NCBI GenBank assembly: GCA_026214975.1 | Contig: CM047809.1 | Span: forward strand, 25,332,241-25,396,240 | DNA from: Gentiana macrophylla | Taxonomy: Eukaryota; Streptophyta; Magnoliopsida; Gentianales; Gentianaceae | Length of the DNA stretch: 64,000 nt | Direction of reading: 5' to 3' | Shown: in pieces, positions 32,946-43,915 of the stretch | How the letters are laid out: every line of letters begins with the position of its first letter | Numbering within the stretch: the stretch's first letter is position 1 | Translations under genes and position numbers: made by a program | The notes under the pieces: model-generated | The model's database searches: none | What the model saw: the letters and a program-made list of their open reading frames with translations, nothing else | Told to the model about the DNA's origin: nothing

Positions 32946-34740
32946 AACCACATGTTAACCGTATTCTAAGAAAGTAGTGGAGTGTGTGTGTGAATACTCC
33001 TCACATTTGTTACCAAGCGACCAATTATGAAATCATGCATGCAAGACTTATTAGGTGCAATCCGTATGCTTAAGAATGATACCAATCTCCACTAATCGAT
33101 GCATTCGGAGTCAAGAAGTTAGATCGGGTAGAACTTGAAAGCTTGTAACGTTAGACCCGGGTAGTTGGCTAAGCAAAGGGTAAAAATGATATATCAAAGA
33201 GAACAAGCAAGATAGCAAGACTCTACACCTTCACTTCCAAAAATGTCAAATTGGTATCTCTTCTTCTTCTTTTGCAAAAATTGTCGAGGTGGCCAATTCC
33301 ACAAAGTTTCAAAGAAATAAGAAACACCGCTTCAAATCAACACAATTTCCCAAAGCTTGAGTTACTTGAATTTGATAAACTAGTCTTCAAATGGCTCTTC
33401 TTGACTAACCATTTATTGAACTTTGTTTACAACTTTATTGAACTTCATTTGATTTTGGAAACTTTTTTTGGATTTTGGATTTTTTGATTTTTTTTACTAA
33501 CACCAATGGACTCCGAAATTGATAGATACCATCTCAACTTTGTGCCAATAATGTCATCCAACTCTTGCCGAACTTCTAATGTAAATCATACAACAATACA
33601 TAGAAACTTGCTAAACTTACGGGACATCAAGGGAATGTAGACCAAAATTAGGCTAAGGGTCGGATTATAATGAGGCTAATCACGAATGGATAGTTTCGAG
33701 TGGGGTCTCACCACTCTACAAAGGTTGAGATGGGGACAGATGGAAAATACGTTCGGGAAGAGCATTTGGCTATGGTTGAGTCAAAGAAATGCCATGACCG
33801 TCATCCCTAACTCCAACTCCAAACACCTTTCTATTTCGCCTCGAAAGGATATCAAGCCTAAGTTCTAGTTGCTTTGGAAGCATGCTTGCATAAATGTTTG
33901 CATGTTTACAAAAGATCGGAATATACGTACTCAAAAATTTCACACTACAATCAAAGATTCACGATTAAAATGCACTTACATGTCACCAAGGTTACTCACT
34001 TCATTGAGGTACTCACTCTATCAATTGCAAAAAAATCATATCTTTTCACAAAAGGTGGTTTTTTCAACTTTAAATTGCTCAAAAATTCACAAAAGTAAGT
34101 GTTTCTCAAACATTTAGTGACATTACCTTTTGTTGCCTTTTGTTGGACTAACTACATTCCCACTCCCCACATACGAACTTGCATTGTCCCCAATGTAAAG
34201 TGAGTGGTAAGAAAGTAGTTGGGGAAACAAAAGGGAATCAAGATAAGTCAAACCAATTACCGGGATGCTATAAAAGGGTGGGTGGGTGGGTATGAACATG
34301 AAAGACAACCAATGAAATAAGCAAGCATACCCAAGTACTAGCAAAGTGTCAACCAAAATGTAGACACAAAATGATTCTTAGCCACACCGGGCCTCACAGA
34401 AGAGCAAAAATACTATACCAAACTTTTTTGGGCTGCCTCCCGGTAGCGCTTTTGTTTAACGTCGTTTTCTCGACGTGATTATACGGTAGAAATGATGGAA
34501 ATTATACAGATTATCGTGCATAGATAATACTAACAACTACTCACATAAGCATGCAATTTCAAGCACAAAAGCCTACCGGAAGATAATCTTAAGGAATAAT
34601 AAGAAATATAGTAGCCGTAGTTGCTAAATTTAAAGTCTATAGCTAGATTTCTTCATCTTTCAATGCACCGGTGGTGGGTCATTCTTATGCACCACATCCG
34701 TCTTTTTCATCAAAACTGGTCTCCAACATAATGTAGACGA
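32946..34740. other. 3' non-coding region of the Athila-like element
   Basis: No RT, RNase H or integrase motifs were found on either strand. The minus strand carries the conserved GCGCTACCGGGAGGCAGCCC box (about 34430-34450). Small plus-strand frames at 33251-33487 and 33869-34117 have no recognisable content. This is the element's post-pol region, joined directly to the protease by a deletion. Confidence 0.6.
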
Positions 34741-35300
34741 AGCCACCTATCCCAACGATTCTTGACCTTTTCCTTTGATTTTCGAGTTTTTTTGTTTGCG
34801 AGCCTTCACTTTATTGCTCACGTATTCTTCAACTACCTGCGTGTTAGTACGATCCACTACAAGGGGACACGAAGTGTCCACAAAAGAACAAGATTCTAGT
34901 GTAGTGTGTGGATATTTCAATGAAGTGTAGATGTTGAAGACAACGCTCATCATTAACTCCCAAACTAAGCCCTCCACAACAAACATCGATCTCGGCTTCT
35001 CACATTGCTAAAAATAGCCTACGAGGATAAGGGGTGTAGTGTACCCTTCCTCCATATCCATGACAACAAAATCTACGGGAGGTAAAATTTATCAACTTTC
35101 ACTAGTACATCCTCAATGACTCCCTTTGGGCGTTTAATGGACCGATCCATGAAGTTGGAGAGTCATCTCCGTGCAGCTTAATCTTACATACCAAGTTTCA
35201 TAAAATCATCGTAGGCCATGAGGTTTATGCTCACACCGAGATCATATAGCGCATTCTCAAACAAAAGTCCCCCAATATCATATGGGATAGTAAACTCCCG
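34741..35300 (-). pseudogene. Athila-like aspartic protease domain
   Basis: Across frames on the minus strand one reads ALYDLGVSINLMAYDDF, the Athila/Tat protease signature in which the active-site motif is D(L)G(V/A)S, then SIKRPKGVIEDVLVKVD, LPVDFVVMDMEE and SMFVVEGLVWELMM. The domain follows gag directly. Retropepsins cut the polyprotein. Frameshifts near 35060 and 35190 break it, and the usual RT continuation is absent: the sequence passes into non-coding DNA after 34741. Confidence 0.75.
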
Positions 35301-35517
35301 GGGTCTTTAAGTTTAGGAGGAAGCTTCTGTTGAAGCACGGCGGAACACTCCTCACTTAGACACACCGTCTCATACTGTTACAACCGTTTCTTTTTGGATA
35401 GTATGTCCTTAAGAAACTTACCATATGCCGGCATATTAGTGAGTGCTTCGATGACAGGGATATTAATGGTTAAGTGCCGAAAAGTGTCGAGAAAATGTGC
35501 GTATTTCTTATCCAACT

Positions 35518-37641
35518 TCATCTTTTTAGTTGCTCTCTCGGGGGGTAGGGAAGTGACTCAAGATCAATTAAAGTAGGGTTAGAATGTATACCTCGCTTAC
35601 CTTTGTCGTTTGATGAAGATGGTGGAGCTTCCTTGAATGTTTGTGCATTGGTTGGCCGCCAATTGATGTCATTTTGCTTTTCTTTCCTTGACTTTTGCAT
35701 TGGTTCCCTTTGAGCTTGTTGGATAGGAACCGCCAAAGGCTCCTTAGAAACCTTGTTTTCTTCAACATGATCTTCTCTCATATGTTCATTGAATAGAGTT
35801 CTTAGATCACTAGCCCTTGGGTTCTTCAATATTCTTGGCACCTTCACTTTTTCTTCTTCTTTCTCCACCTCAACATAGTCATCATTTCCCAAGAAACATC
35901 AAAAATTTCTTCTTCTTCCTCAGTCAACTCTTGGACTTCAAATTCCTTGTCCAAGTCATCTTCAACTTTATTGTTTCCATGAATTGACACTCCATTACTT
36001 CCACAAACTGTCCTACTTCGAGTGATAATGGCTTTGACTTCCCTCGAGGTTTCTCTGCGTTGTTGCTTGTAAATCATCCGGTGGTATACTACTATGTCTC
36101 TCTCTACGCCTTCCACTAGTCAAAAGATCTTCAATAACTCTTATTGATGCATCCATCGTTCTCATTCTTATTTAGTGCCCACTCATAGATGTTTTCAAAG
36201 TACCAACCTCTTGAGACATCATACCAATAGAAGTCATCATTGTTTGCATATTGGCGGCTTGAGTAGACACAACTCCCGTCAAGTTTTCCATCAAAATTTT
36301 CAAATGGGAGACATCCTCCGTGGATTGAGAACTTTGTTGAACATGGGCTTGTTGAGTAGGAACTTGTTGGTAAAAAGGATGTGGTTCAAAAACATTGGTG
36401 TGAGTGTTGTTCAAATCCCGATGTTGTCTCAATAAACTCATTTCTTCTTGTGTAGATACATCAGATTTTGATAATTTTTCGATATGAAAAACACCAAATG
36501 TCACATCATCACATTTTCTACGCTTCAACTCTCTCTTCCCTGCTTGTAATTCATCCATCTTCTTATTTATCACCGTCATTTCTCTCAAAATTTCTTCCTC
36601 ATTCGAAATCTTCTCATGGCAACTTCCGTTTCACTTGGACTGGGATCCCATAATTTCTCATTTCTTGTCACTATTTCAATAGCCTTATAAACATCTTGGG
36701 CCGTGCTCATCATAAGTGATCCATGGCATGCCGAATCATTTTTTTCTTGACAATTTATGCAAGCCTCTACAAAATAATTGGAGCTGCATGTCCAAATTAT
36801 ATTCATGGTTTGGACACGCCCTCAAAAGCTTCTTAAAACGGTCCCAAGCATTTTCCAAAGATTCAATTAAATCTTGCTTGAAATTAGCAACTTTTACCTT
36901 CAACTCCAAATATCTTCCCGGTGGAAAGTAATGCTTCAAAAACTCGGTTTGTATATCATCCCATGATTGCAAGTGATGGTGGGGAAGTGACATTCCTTTG
37001 CTTGACCCTTCAAAGAAAAAGGAAATAATGCAAGACGGGTTAATTCTTGACAAGCACTATTTTGGAATCATGTATTGCATATTTCTTCAAGGTTATAAAG
37101 ATGTGAATGCGGGTCATCATGGGCCTTTCTATGGAATTGAGCTCTACTCTCCACTAGACCGAACATATGAGACTTGATTGAAAAGTTTTTAGCATCAATG
37201 TGAGGTAGCCGAATAGGATTATGAACTTGATGTTTTCTTTGAGTGGCTTGCTCACAAAGCGGTCTATATTGGTAGGGTGGATTTGGGGGTGGATCATATG
37301 GATATGGTTCTTGGGGTGGTGAAGGAATTGGTGGTGGTGGTTCGAGTGGAGGTGGTGGAATTTTTGGATATGGTTCTTGTGGTGGTGGTGGGAGATAGTC
37401 ATTTGGATTTAAGGGATTTTGTTCAAAAAGGGCATTTTCAGGGTTATGCCATCCTTGTGCATTTCCTTTCACCTTGTCCATTCCCTCTTCTTGGTTTAAT
37501 GACTCTTGTGAAGATGCTTCACCAAGATCCATTTACTCTGACTTGGACAACCTTTCTCTCAAATAAACGATCCCTAATATAAGTGTTGATATCTGGCATG
37601 TAAGGAGTATCGGGGGCCTTACCACGTAGAGAATGGTTCAT
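35518..37641 (-). pseudogene. Athila-like gag
   Basis: The minus-strand start at 37641 (MNHSLRGKAPDTPYM) is followed, after a frameshift near 37530, by a proline-rich segment with repeated PPPP and PQEPYP units (37220-37430) and DAKNFSIKSHMFGLVES. The capsid-like core in 36736-37053 has SWDDIQTEFLKHYFPPGRY, then FKQDLIESLENAWDRFKKLL and ACPNHEYNLDMQLQLFCRGL, the hallmark Athila/Tat retrotransposon Gag motifs. Later pieces (36172-36588, 35844-36116, 35518-35892) are the Gln- and Lys/Glu-rich C-terminal region. Several stops split the frame. Gag would form the RNA-packaging particle. Confidence 0.82.
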
Positions 37642-37795
37642 CAACTACAAGATAGAAAACAACAAGAACACAATTAAAAGCACTTGGTGACTTACCAAAG
37701 AGGTAAGCACCAAAGAAAGAAAATAGAAAAGATTAGAAAAGATTGACTTATTCTCAAGAATTTTAAGCTAGTATCAGTATCAACCGTTACACAAT

Positions 37796-37812
37796 CCTCG
37801 GCAACGGTGCCA
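37796..37812 (-). promoter_or_regulatory. Primer-binding site of the Athila-like element
   Basis: Element-strand TGGCACCGTTGCCGAGG, eight bases inside the 5' LTR. It is a near match to TGGCGCCGTTGCCGGGG, the site characteristic of Athila-type elements. Confidence 0.85.
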
Positions 37813-37820
37813 AAAAAACT

Positions 37821-39520
37821 TGATCAGACTTTTCTAGATGTCCAATCTTACCGGCAGTGTACCGGAGCAATTTTAGTCTAGTCTAGTGGTGAACGTCGTA
37901 TCCACGAGGATTGTGAGGTTGAACACCAAAAAGCTATTATTATCTTGATCTAAGTCGCAATAACATAAGAAGGTAAATGTATCTAAAATCTACTACTACA
38001 AGGGGTGATAAAATGATAAAAGGCCTAGCCAAGAATGCAATGATCAAGTATATCTCTACTAGTATCATGGGAATGAACTACCTACCAACCTTCCATTAGT
38101 GTTCAAGAGTGTGTTACCAGTGCATTCCTAAGCAAGTGGTTTCCCCTCATACGAGTGAATGAAACCACTATTTGTCTCCTCCTTGTTCTAACTGCCTTAA
38201 ACCTAATGAATTGACAAGATAAGCACTTGAATGCAATGACAATGTCGAAAACCCCGGATAAAATCGAATTCCAATTAAGGTCAATTTTACCTTCCGGTTC
38301 TCTATTCCTTCTCCACACCTAATATCTCTTTTAGGTCTCAACTAAGTATGTGTGTGCTAGTGCTAGGTGATCAATCCAACACCAACAAAAGTACATTGCA
38401 AATAGGAAAAGATTTACAACAATTTAAACTAAACAACATCAACAATCATTCACAATCAACATAAGAGATTAAACTAATTCTACAACATCATCTTGGCTAG
38501 TTACAATTTAGCTACTCATTACTACAAACACTAACATATCAAGATTAGCATTCATAATAAGAAGAACAAACAAAACAAGATAAAACTAGAATTTTACCAA
38601 TCACAAGTGTTGAATTTGCGGTTGGAGACCTTCATCCACCTTCAAAAGGTTTCAATGGAGCTTGGCACCCAAAAGTTGTTCACCTTACTCCAAATTAACT
38701 ATCCAAAAGCTAAGTTAAGCATCCTAGGAATTACACTTATGATGAAATGCTAAATTGGTGGTAAATTTGGCTAGGAGAGCCCCTAGGGGCGGTTTTGCCT
38801 CCAAGGGAAGAAGAAGAAGTTCGGGAAGAAGATGGGGGGGGTTCAGTCGTTGAAAAAATAGATACAAAATTTGACTTTTAAATGCTGAAAATATGCTTTT
38901 TGCGATGTTCCGGCGTGCACCACAAAAGGACCGGCTGCGCCCGATAAAAATATCTCGACAACTTCTTTTGTGGCCTTTCGGCGGCGTGCATAATAGGCCG
39001 GTTCTTCACAGCAGTTTGGTAAAATGGCCATAATTTGAGTTGTAAACCTCCGATTGATATGATTAAAAGTGGGGTGGAAAGCTCGTTTCCTAATCTAAAA
39101 CTCTCATGAAGAAGTCTTCTCCAGAAAATGCCTCTAATTTGGGTCAAGTGTCCGTTGAAGATAGGCTACGGTAGAAGCACTAAGGACAAATGATCTGTTT
39201 GACTTTGATAGCTTCCGGCATACTCTCCTAGCCCTCAAAAGGCGTGTTTAGGCTCAACACATGTCGTCACTCGGGGTCTTGGTCAACCTATAATACTACA
39301 ATGAATCACCAAAATACCAAGCGTAAACCCGACACGACACTCCGGTTACTATAACCGGTACAAAACCTATCAAAATGTGATATTTTATATAATAATTACT
39401 ATCTACACATATGGATGAAACTAAGAAAATAATGACTCGACTTGATAAGAAAACATCAATTAATGCATGAGAAATGGGGATAAAACATCGTAAAAATTAT
39501 CATCTAGTTGACTTACATCA
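37821..39520 (-). repeat. 5' LTR (element sense) of the Athila-like element
   Basis: 1700 bp, TGATCAGACTTT to GACTTACATCA on the plus strand, matching 29450-31138. It is followed by the AGAAT duplication. Confidence 0.9.
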
Positions 39521-39525
39521 AGAAT

Positions 39526-40930
39526 CACATGAACTTTTGCCGCTTGTGATATAGCAATCAAGTTCAATGTGTTTAGTCCTCTCATGGAAAAATGGATTAT
39601 TTGTTATGTGAATTGCACTTGCATTGTCACAAACAGCAAAATAGGTAGTGGAATAGGTATCTGCAAGTATTTCATGATGTATACTAACCATTGCAATTCA
39701 CATGTAGCATTTGGAATTGTCTATATTCTAGTTGAGAAGAATTTTTGGCTATGATGCTTTGTTTCTTTAATTTCCATGAGACTAGTGTAGTGCCAAGGAA
39801 CATGATGTACCACAAAATGGATTTCCTTGAATCCTCACATCACTGCCTTGTCTGAGTGAGTGTATCCGCCAGAGCACCGAGATCATTATCGATTTGATTA
39901 GAATGCCATGGCTAGGATTAGTTTTAAGTATCTCGAGAACCACATGTGCGACCTATATATGGTTCCTTTGTGGGATGAGATAGAATCGGCCCGAGTTGAT
40001 GTCTTGCATAGGCTATGTCGGGCACTGGAAAGGACAAACATATTAACTTCCCAACAATTGTTTTATATAGTGTATTATCTGCTAACAATTCAGAATCACC
40101 AGAAGATAGTTTCTGTTTGGAATGCATAGGTTTGCTGACAGGTTTTGCTTCTAGGAAACGAAATTCCTCTATCAGATTCAAAGTGTACTTTCTTTGATTG
40201 ATGTAGGCATGCCTTACAAGTTACGCAACCTCAACCCCTAGGAATTATCTGTGATCTCCAATATGCTTGATTTGAAATTTCTTGTGCAATACTTGTTTAA
40301 CTTCATCAATTGAGGTACATGGATGAGCTAGTTGCTATTATATCATCCACATAGAAAATTAGTGCTATGAAATCTTTACCTTCACCTCTTGTAAATAGAC
40401 TGTGATAATGAGGTGACTGAACAAATCCCATTTCTATTAATGCTTCGGTTAATTTGGAATCCACCGTCTACTAGCCTGATTTTGGCCATATAAAGACTTG
40501 GTAAGTCTGCACACATGTTAAGTTTTCTCTGTTTGGAAGCCAAGGGGTAGATCCATATAGCTTTCTTCATCTAGTTCACCATATATAAAGGTATTGTTGA
40601 CATCCATTTGATGTATATGCAATTTTTTAGAAGTTGCTAGGGCTAACGGAGATCTGATAGTGGTGACTTTGGCTATAGGAGAAAAGGTTTTGAGGTAATG
40701 AATACCATAGTTTGTGTGTAGCCTTTTGCCACTAATCTAGCCTTATACATCTCTGTAAAACCGTCTGCATGATACGTAACCTTATACACCCATATACAGC
40801 CAATAGTAGACTGTACAGGTGGAAAAGTAACAACTTCCCATGTTTTTGTTGCTTGCAATGCATCCAACTCCTTTTTCATGGCCCTTTTTAACATTCATGT
40901 ACTTGGCCTGATTATAGGTCTTAGGTTCTT
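39526..40930 (-). pseudogene. Copia C reverse transcriptase and N-terminal RNase H
   Basis: Minus-strand segments in order: MKKELDALQATKTWEVV and IGCIWVYKVTYHADG then YKARLVAKGYTQT (40673-40894), a VDVNNTFIYG-like region near 40565-40610, the YVDDII region near 40330-40360 (shifted), then LIEEFRFLEAKPVSKPM and TIVGKLICLSFPVPDIAYA (39924-40181). RNase H pieces ([16 protein letters not shown], pieced across frames) lie near 39540-39620 and stop at the Athila-like insertion. It is broken by frameshifts and by the nested element. Confidence 0.82.
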
Positions 40931-41810
40931 GAATGATGTCTGTTGCACACACAAATTTCTGATAATTGTTTGTCAGGTTGTCATAGGTGATCACATTGTT
41001 GATAGAATGTGGTGATCTTCTGTTAGGAACTACATATTCCTTTAGATACTCCGGAACTTGTCTTTGTTTATTTGATCTCTTTGTCTCAATAAGATTAGGT
41101 TGACTTGGAGCACCTAGAACTATGGGAGGATCCTCATGTGCAACCTCAGGAACTGGAAAGTGTTGTAACACCTCATCTCTGGTATTATCATATGGAATAG
41201 GTAGAGGAACATTGTGATGTGTATCTGTATTTCTAAGTTTTAAGGGAAATAATGTTTCATAAAACCTCACATCTCTAGATACAAAGATGTCCCTAGTTTG
41301 CGTGTCCAGCAAAATGTGTCCCTTGGTGAACTTAGGCACCCCAAGATAAACACACTATCTTGGCCTAGGATCAAACTTTGATCTATTATGTGATGGAGTA
41401 CAAGCATATACAAGAGAACCAAAACTCCAATATCAGAATAATCAAATTGCTTATCATATAACAGAGAATAAGGTGTCTTATTATGAATTATTGGTGAGGG
41501 AATTAGAATGATCAAGAAAACAACATGCATTACACAGTATCCCCAATATGTCAATGGCATGCTAGATTGAAGCTTTAGGGCCCTAGCAACATTCAAAATA
41601 TGTTGGTGTTTCCTTTTTAATATTCCATTCTGTTGTAGAGTATCCACACAAGATGCTTGATGTAGGATCCCTTTTTCAGCATAATACTCAGGAATATCAA
41701 ACTCAGCACCATTATCTGATCTTATAGTTTTAACATGTTTACCAAACCTACTCCAACAAATTTCATAAACAAAAGACATCTAATCTGGAAAGTATTTCTT
41801 GCAAATCTAA
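40782..41810 (-). pseudogene. Copia C integrase
   Basis: 41267-41779 reads GKHVKTIRSDNGAEFDIPEY (catalytic Asp region) and LKRKHQHILNVARAL (catalytic Glu changed or shifted: ILKRKHQH where VERKHQH is usual). The C-terminal portion 40782-41339 has KFTKGHILLDTQTRDIFVSR and DVRFYETLFPL, then the linker rich in Pro, Asn and Asp. Integrase would insert the cDNA; the N-terminal HHCC portion and the protease before it are deleted. Confidence 0.83.
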
Positions 41811-41957
41811 CCATATTTTCTTGATATTTACGTGTACATTACACTTTGTTCAATTGAAGGCATAACAAAATTTAATATCCAAGTCTTAACGAAGGTATTA
41901 CATTGTAACCAAACACAGTAAATCTAGAGATGTCACACGGGTGGAGTGATTGAACCA

Positions 41958-42131
41958 TCACAAACCAATCTTATTCTTGGTGATGAAAGCCATCTTACAT
42001 ATAATGGCTCCAAGGATGATAGTTTTGTTATTCAACAAAGGTTGCACCAAAACCAACGTTGGATTTTCATTAGGGTACAAGTAAAGAGGGTTTCTGGCAA
42101 GATTGCTTGATTTGGAGCTGCGGGGATCCAT
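41958..42131 (-). pseudogene. Copia C gag N-terminal fragment
   Basis: Starts at minus-strand ATG 42131 with MDPRSSKSSNLARNPLYLYP and ENPTLVLVQPLLNN, the standard opening of this Copia Gag type and close in motif to copia B. It ends after about 55 codons: the remainder of gag, the zinc knuckle and the protease active site are absent, and integrase resumes within ~150 bp. This is an internal deletion. Confidence 0.82.
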
Positions 42132-42256
42132 GGTAAACCAAGAAAACATAATGCAGGAACACGACAAAATAGCACAAAGGTCCTTCAAGAAATTAAAAAA
42201 ACAAAACAAGTAATTCTGTCAACTGAAACCAGAATAACGCTTTAGAAGTAGAAAAT

Positions 42257-42268
42257 GCTCTGATACCA
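42257..42268 (-). promoter_or_regulatory. Primer-binding site of copia C
   Basis: TGGTATCAGAGC (element strand) abutting the LTR, the perfect initiator tRNA-Met complement. Confidence 0.93.
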
Positions 42269-42636
42269 TGAAGAATTTAACTAATTTGAACAAAAGAAGC
42301 ATGAAAGCTCAAGAAATGAGAGAAAACGCATTAACTAGAGAACAATCTTCTTTAATGAGGGGAAAAGCATCAATAATGACGAAAATCTGGAAACATGAAG
42401 ATTGCAACAGCAATTCACTCCGATTTACTAATAAACTGGATACTTAACATTCCTATATCCTAGAAGAGTACATATAGGAGTACAATGTGCTACAATTTGC
42501 ACTTACAATCGCTAATAACCACCCTAACTACCTACCAACTAACTACCAACTAAATTTTAAATAAGGTGTTTCATGAAGTCTCCACAAGAGCATGATCATC
42601 TCCAATGACTGTAAAAGTTGTGTATTAACTCCAATA
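42269..42636 (-). repeat. 5' LTR (element sense) of copia C
   Basis: 368 bp; carries a ~17-bp stretch (near 42468-42484) missing from the partner LTR at 28893-29245. Followed by GGGTG at 42637-42641. Confidence 0.9.
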
Positions 42637-43346
42637 GGGTGTGGGGACTCATTGTGGTTAAGGTTTAACCATTTTAATTAAGCCGATGGTCCATGCACAT
42701 GGTTTTGACCCTTTTTTTTTCTACACGAGTATGGTCATTTAATGTATTTTTGTTTCCCGGGAAAAAAAAAAGCACATTGAAAAGGAGCAATAAAGAAGGG
42801 AAAAAAATAAAATAAGTCATGTAGATGATCATCGAACTTAATTCAAAAGTGATTCATCAATCGAAAAACAATCGATTATAAATATAATATAAATTACATT
42901 AGTTATGTATATTTAACTTGTACACAGTCAATTTATTTGTACAGTAAACTCTCGATAAATGCATATCTTTGGGGCCGACCAAAATTATTACTTTAACGAG
43001 TTTATTTGTTTATCAATAAATGAATAATTTATTCATTTATCGATAAATTAATATTTATTACTTTACAAAGAAATAATTAATATTATGCATCCAGTCTGTA
43101 AAATGAAGAGACAAATATAAATTAAAATACTTGGGAAGCTAGAAAGATTATAAGAATTTGTGCTCTTGGATTATTATCGAAATCAAAAATGAAAAGGTTT
43201 CAGTTCTTTATAAATAAGTATACAGTAGAACATAATTTACAACCACATATTGTACGTATCTTGTTTTCCCAATGGCTTCTCATCATTTGAAAGGAGTTAA
43301 GAAAACAACTCTAACAGATGAGCAAAGGAGAGCATTATGTGAGCAT

Positions 43347-43726
43347 CGGTGTTAAAAAGTCGGTCAAGTCGGCCGACTAGGCGCCATCTAAGCGCGCTAG
43401 TCGACCCTCACCGACCAGTACACACTAGTCGGACTGTCTTGGCGGGCTGGTCTCTGATCGGGGACTACTAAGCCCTCAGGCGGGAAAGTCGGGCTCAACT
43501 CGGGAAACTTCGGCCTAGGCGATGCAGTATTATGATTTTTGTTTGAAACTTGACTGCTTGACTTTGAATGTTTTTATTTTGGACGTATCACGTATGTTTT
43601 TATGTGTTTATTTTGTGAAATGAATTTTTTGACTTATGTTATGTTAGTACAAAATATTACTAGAGTAGTAGTATCATTATTTTTGGGGGGGTTTAGTAAT
43701 ATTTTGTTATTGTTGTTTGTCAATTC

Positions 43727-43808
<82 letters not shown>

Positions 43809-43915
43809 TAAAAAAATCCAAAACCGCTTAGTCCCCGACTAGTCCCTGCTGTGACGACTAGTCCCAACTCCCAGCCCGACCGCCCGACTAGCGACTACCG
43901 ACTTTTAGAACATTG
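43347..43915. mobile_element. hAT-like MITE inside the pogo transposase
   Basis: 569 bp flanked by the perfect octamer GTGAGCAT (43339-43346 and 43916-43923). The left end CGGTGTTAAAAAGTCGGT and inverted right end CAATGTTCTAAAAGTCGGT are imperfect terminal inverted repeats continuing into GC-rich, GACTAG-rich arms. The middle is T-rich and contains the ATT microsatellite. The 8-bp duplication points to hAT mobilisation. No coding. Confidence 0.87.
43728..43806. repeat. (ATT)n microsatellite
   Basis: About 26 uninterrupted ATT units in the centre of the MITE. A plus-strand frame here encodes a run of isoleucines and is not a gene. Confidence 0.97.

Larger units (their letters stand above)
29450..39520 (-). 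mobile_element. Athila-like gypsy derivative nested in copia C
   Basis: LTRs 29450-31138 and 37821-39520 (about 1.7 kb each) with target duplication AGAAT at 29445-29449 and 39521-39525. On the element strand the primer-binding site TGGCACCGTTGCCGAGG follows the 5' LTR, the Athila type. Coding on the minus strand comprises gag and a protease-like domain only; RT, RNase H, integrase and any env-like frame are missing. The 3' part carries the GCGCTACCGGGAGGCAGCCC motif near 34430-34450 seen downstream of pol in Athila elements. A solo LTR sits at 31267-32940. It is a non-autonomous deletion derivative that would need proteins from a full element. Confidence 0.88.
28893..42636 (-). mobile_element. 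Copia LTR retrotransposon (copia C) containing a nested Athila-like element
   Basis: LTRs at 28893-29245 and 42269-42636, with target duplication GGGTG at 28888-28892 and 42637-42641. The primer-binding site adjoins the right LTR; a purine tract (GCTTGAGGGGGG on the element strand, about 29246-29257) adjoins the left. Without the Athila-like insert (29450-39520 plus its duplication) the element is about 3.7 kb, shorter than normal because most of gag and the protease is deleted between about 41810 and 41960. RNase H is split by the insert. Confidence 0.92.

Noticed and set aside
34430..34460. GCGCTACCGGGAGGCAGCCC as a regulatory hairpin or ncRNA
   Set aside because: It matches a recurrent post-pol sequence of Athila-type elements as known to me; no independent sign of a separate RNA gene.
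37154..37582. Frames rich in His or Val opposite and within the Athila-like gag
   Set aside because: They are alternate-frame and antisense shadows of the proline-rich gag segment.
43602..43811. 69-codon frame ending in poly-isoleucine
   Set aside because: Translation of the ATT microsatellite inside a MITE.
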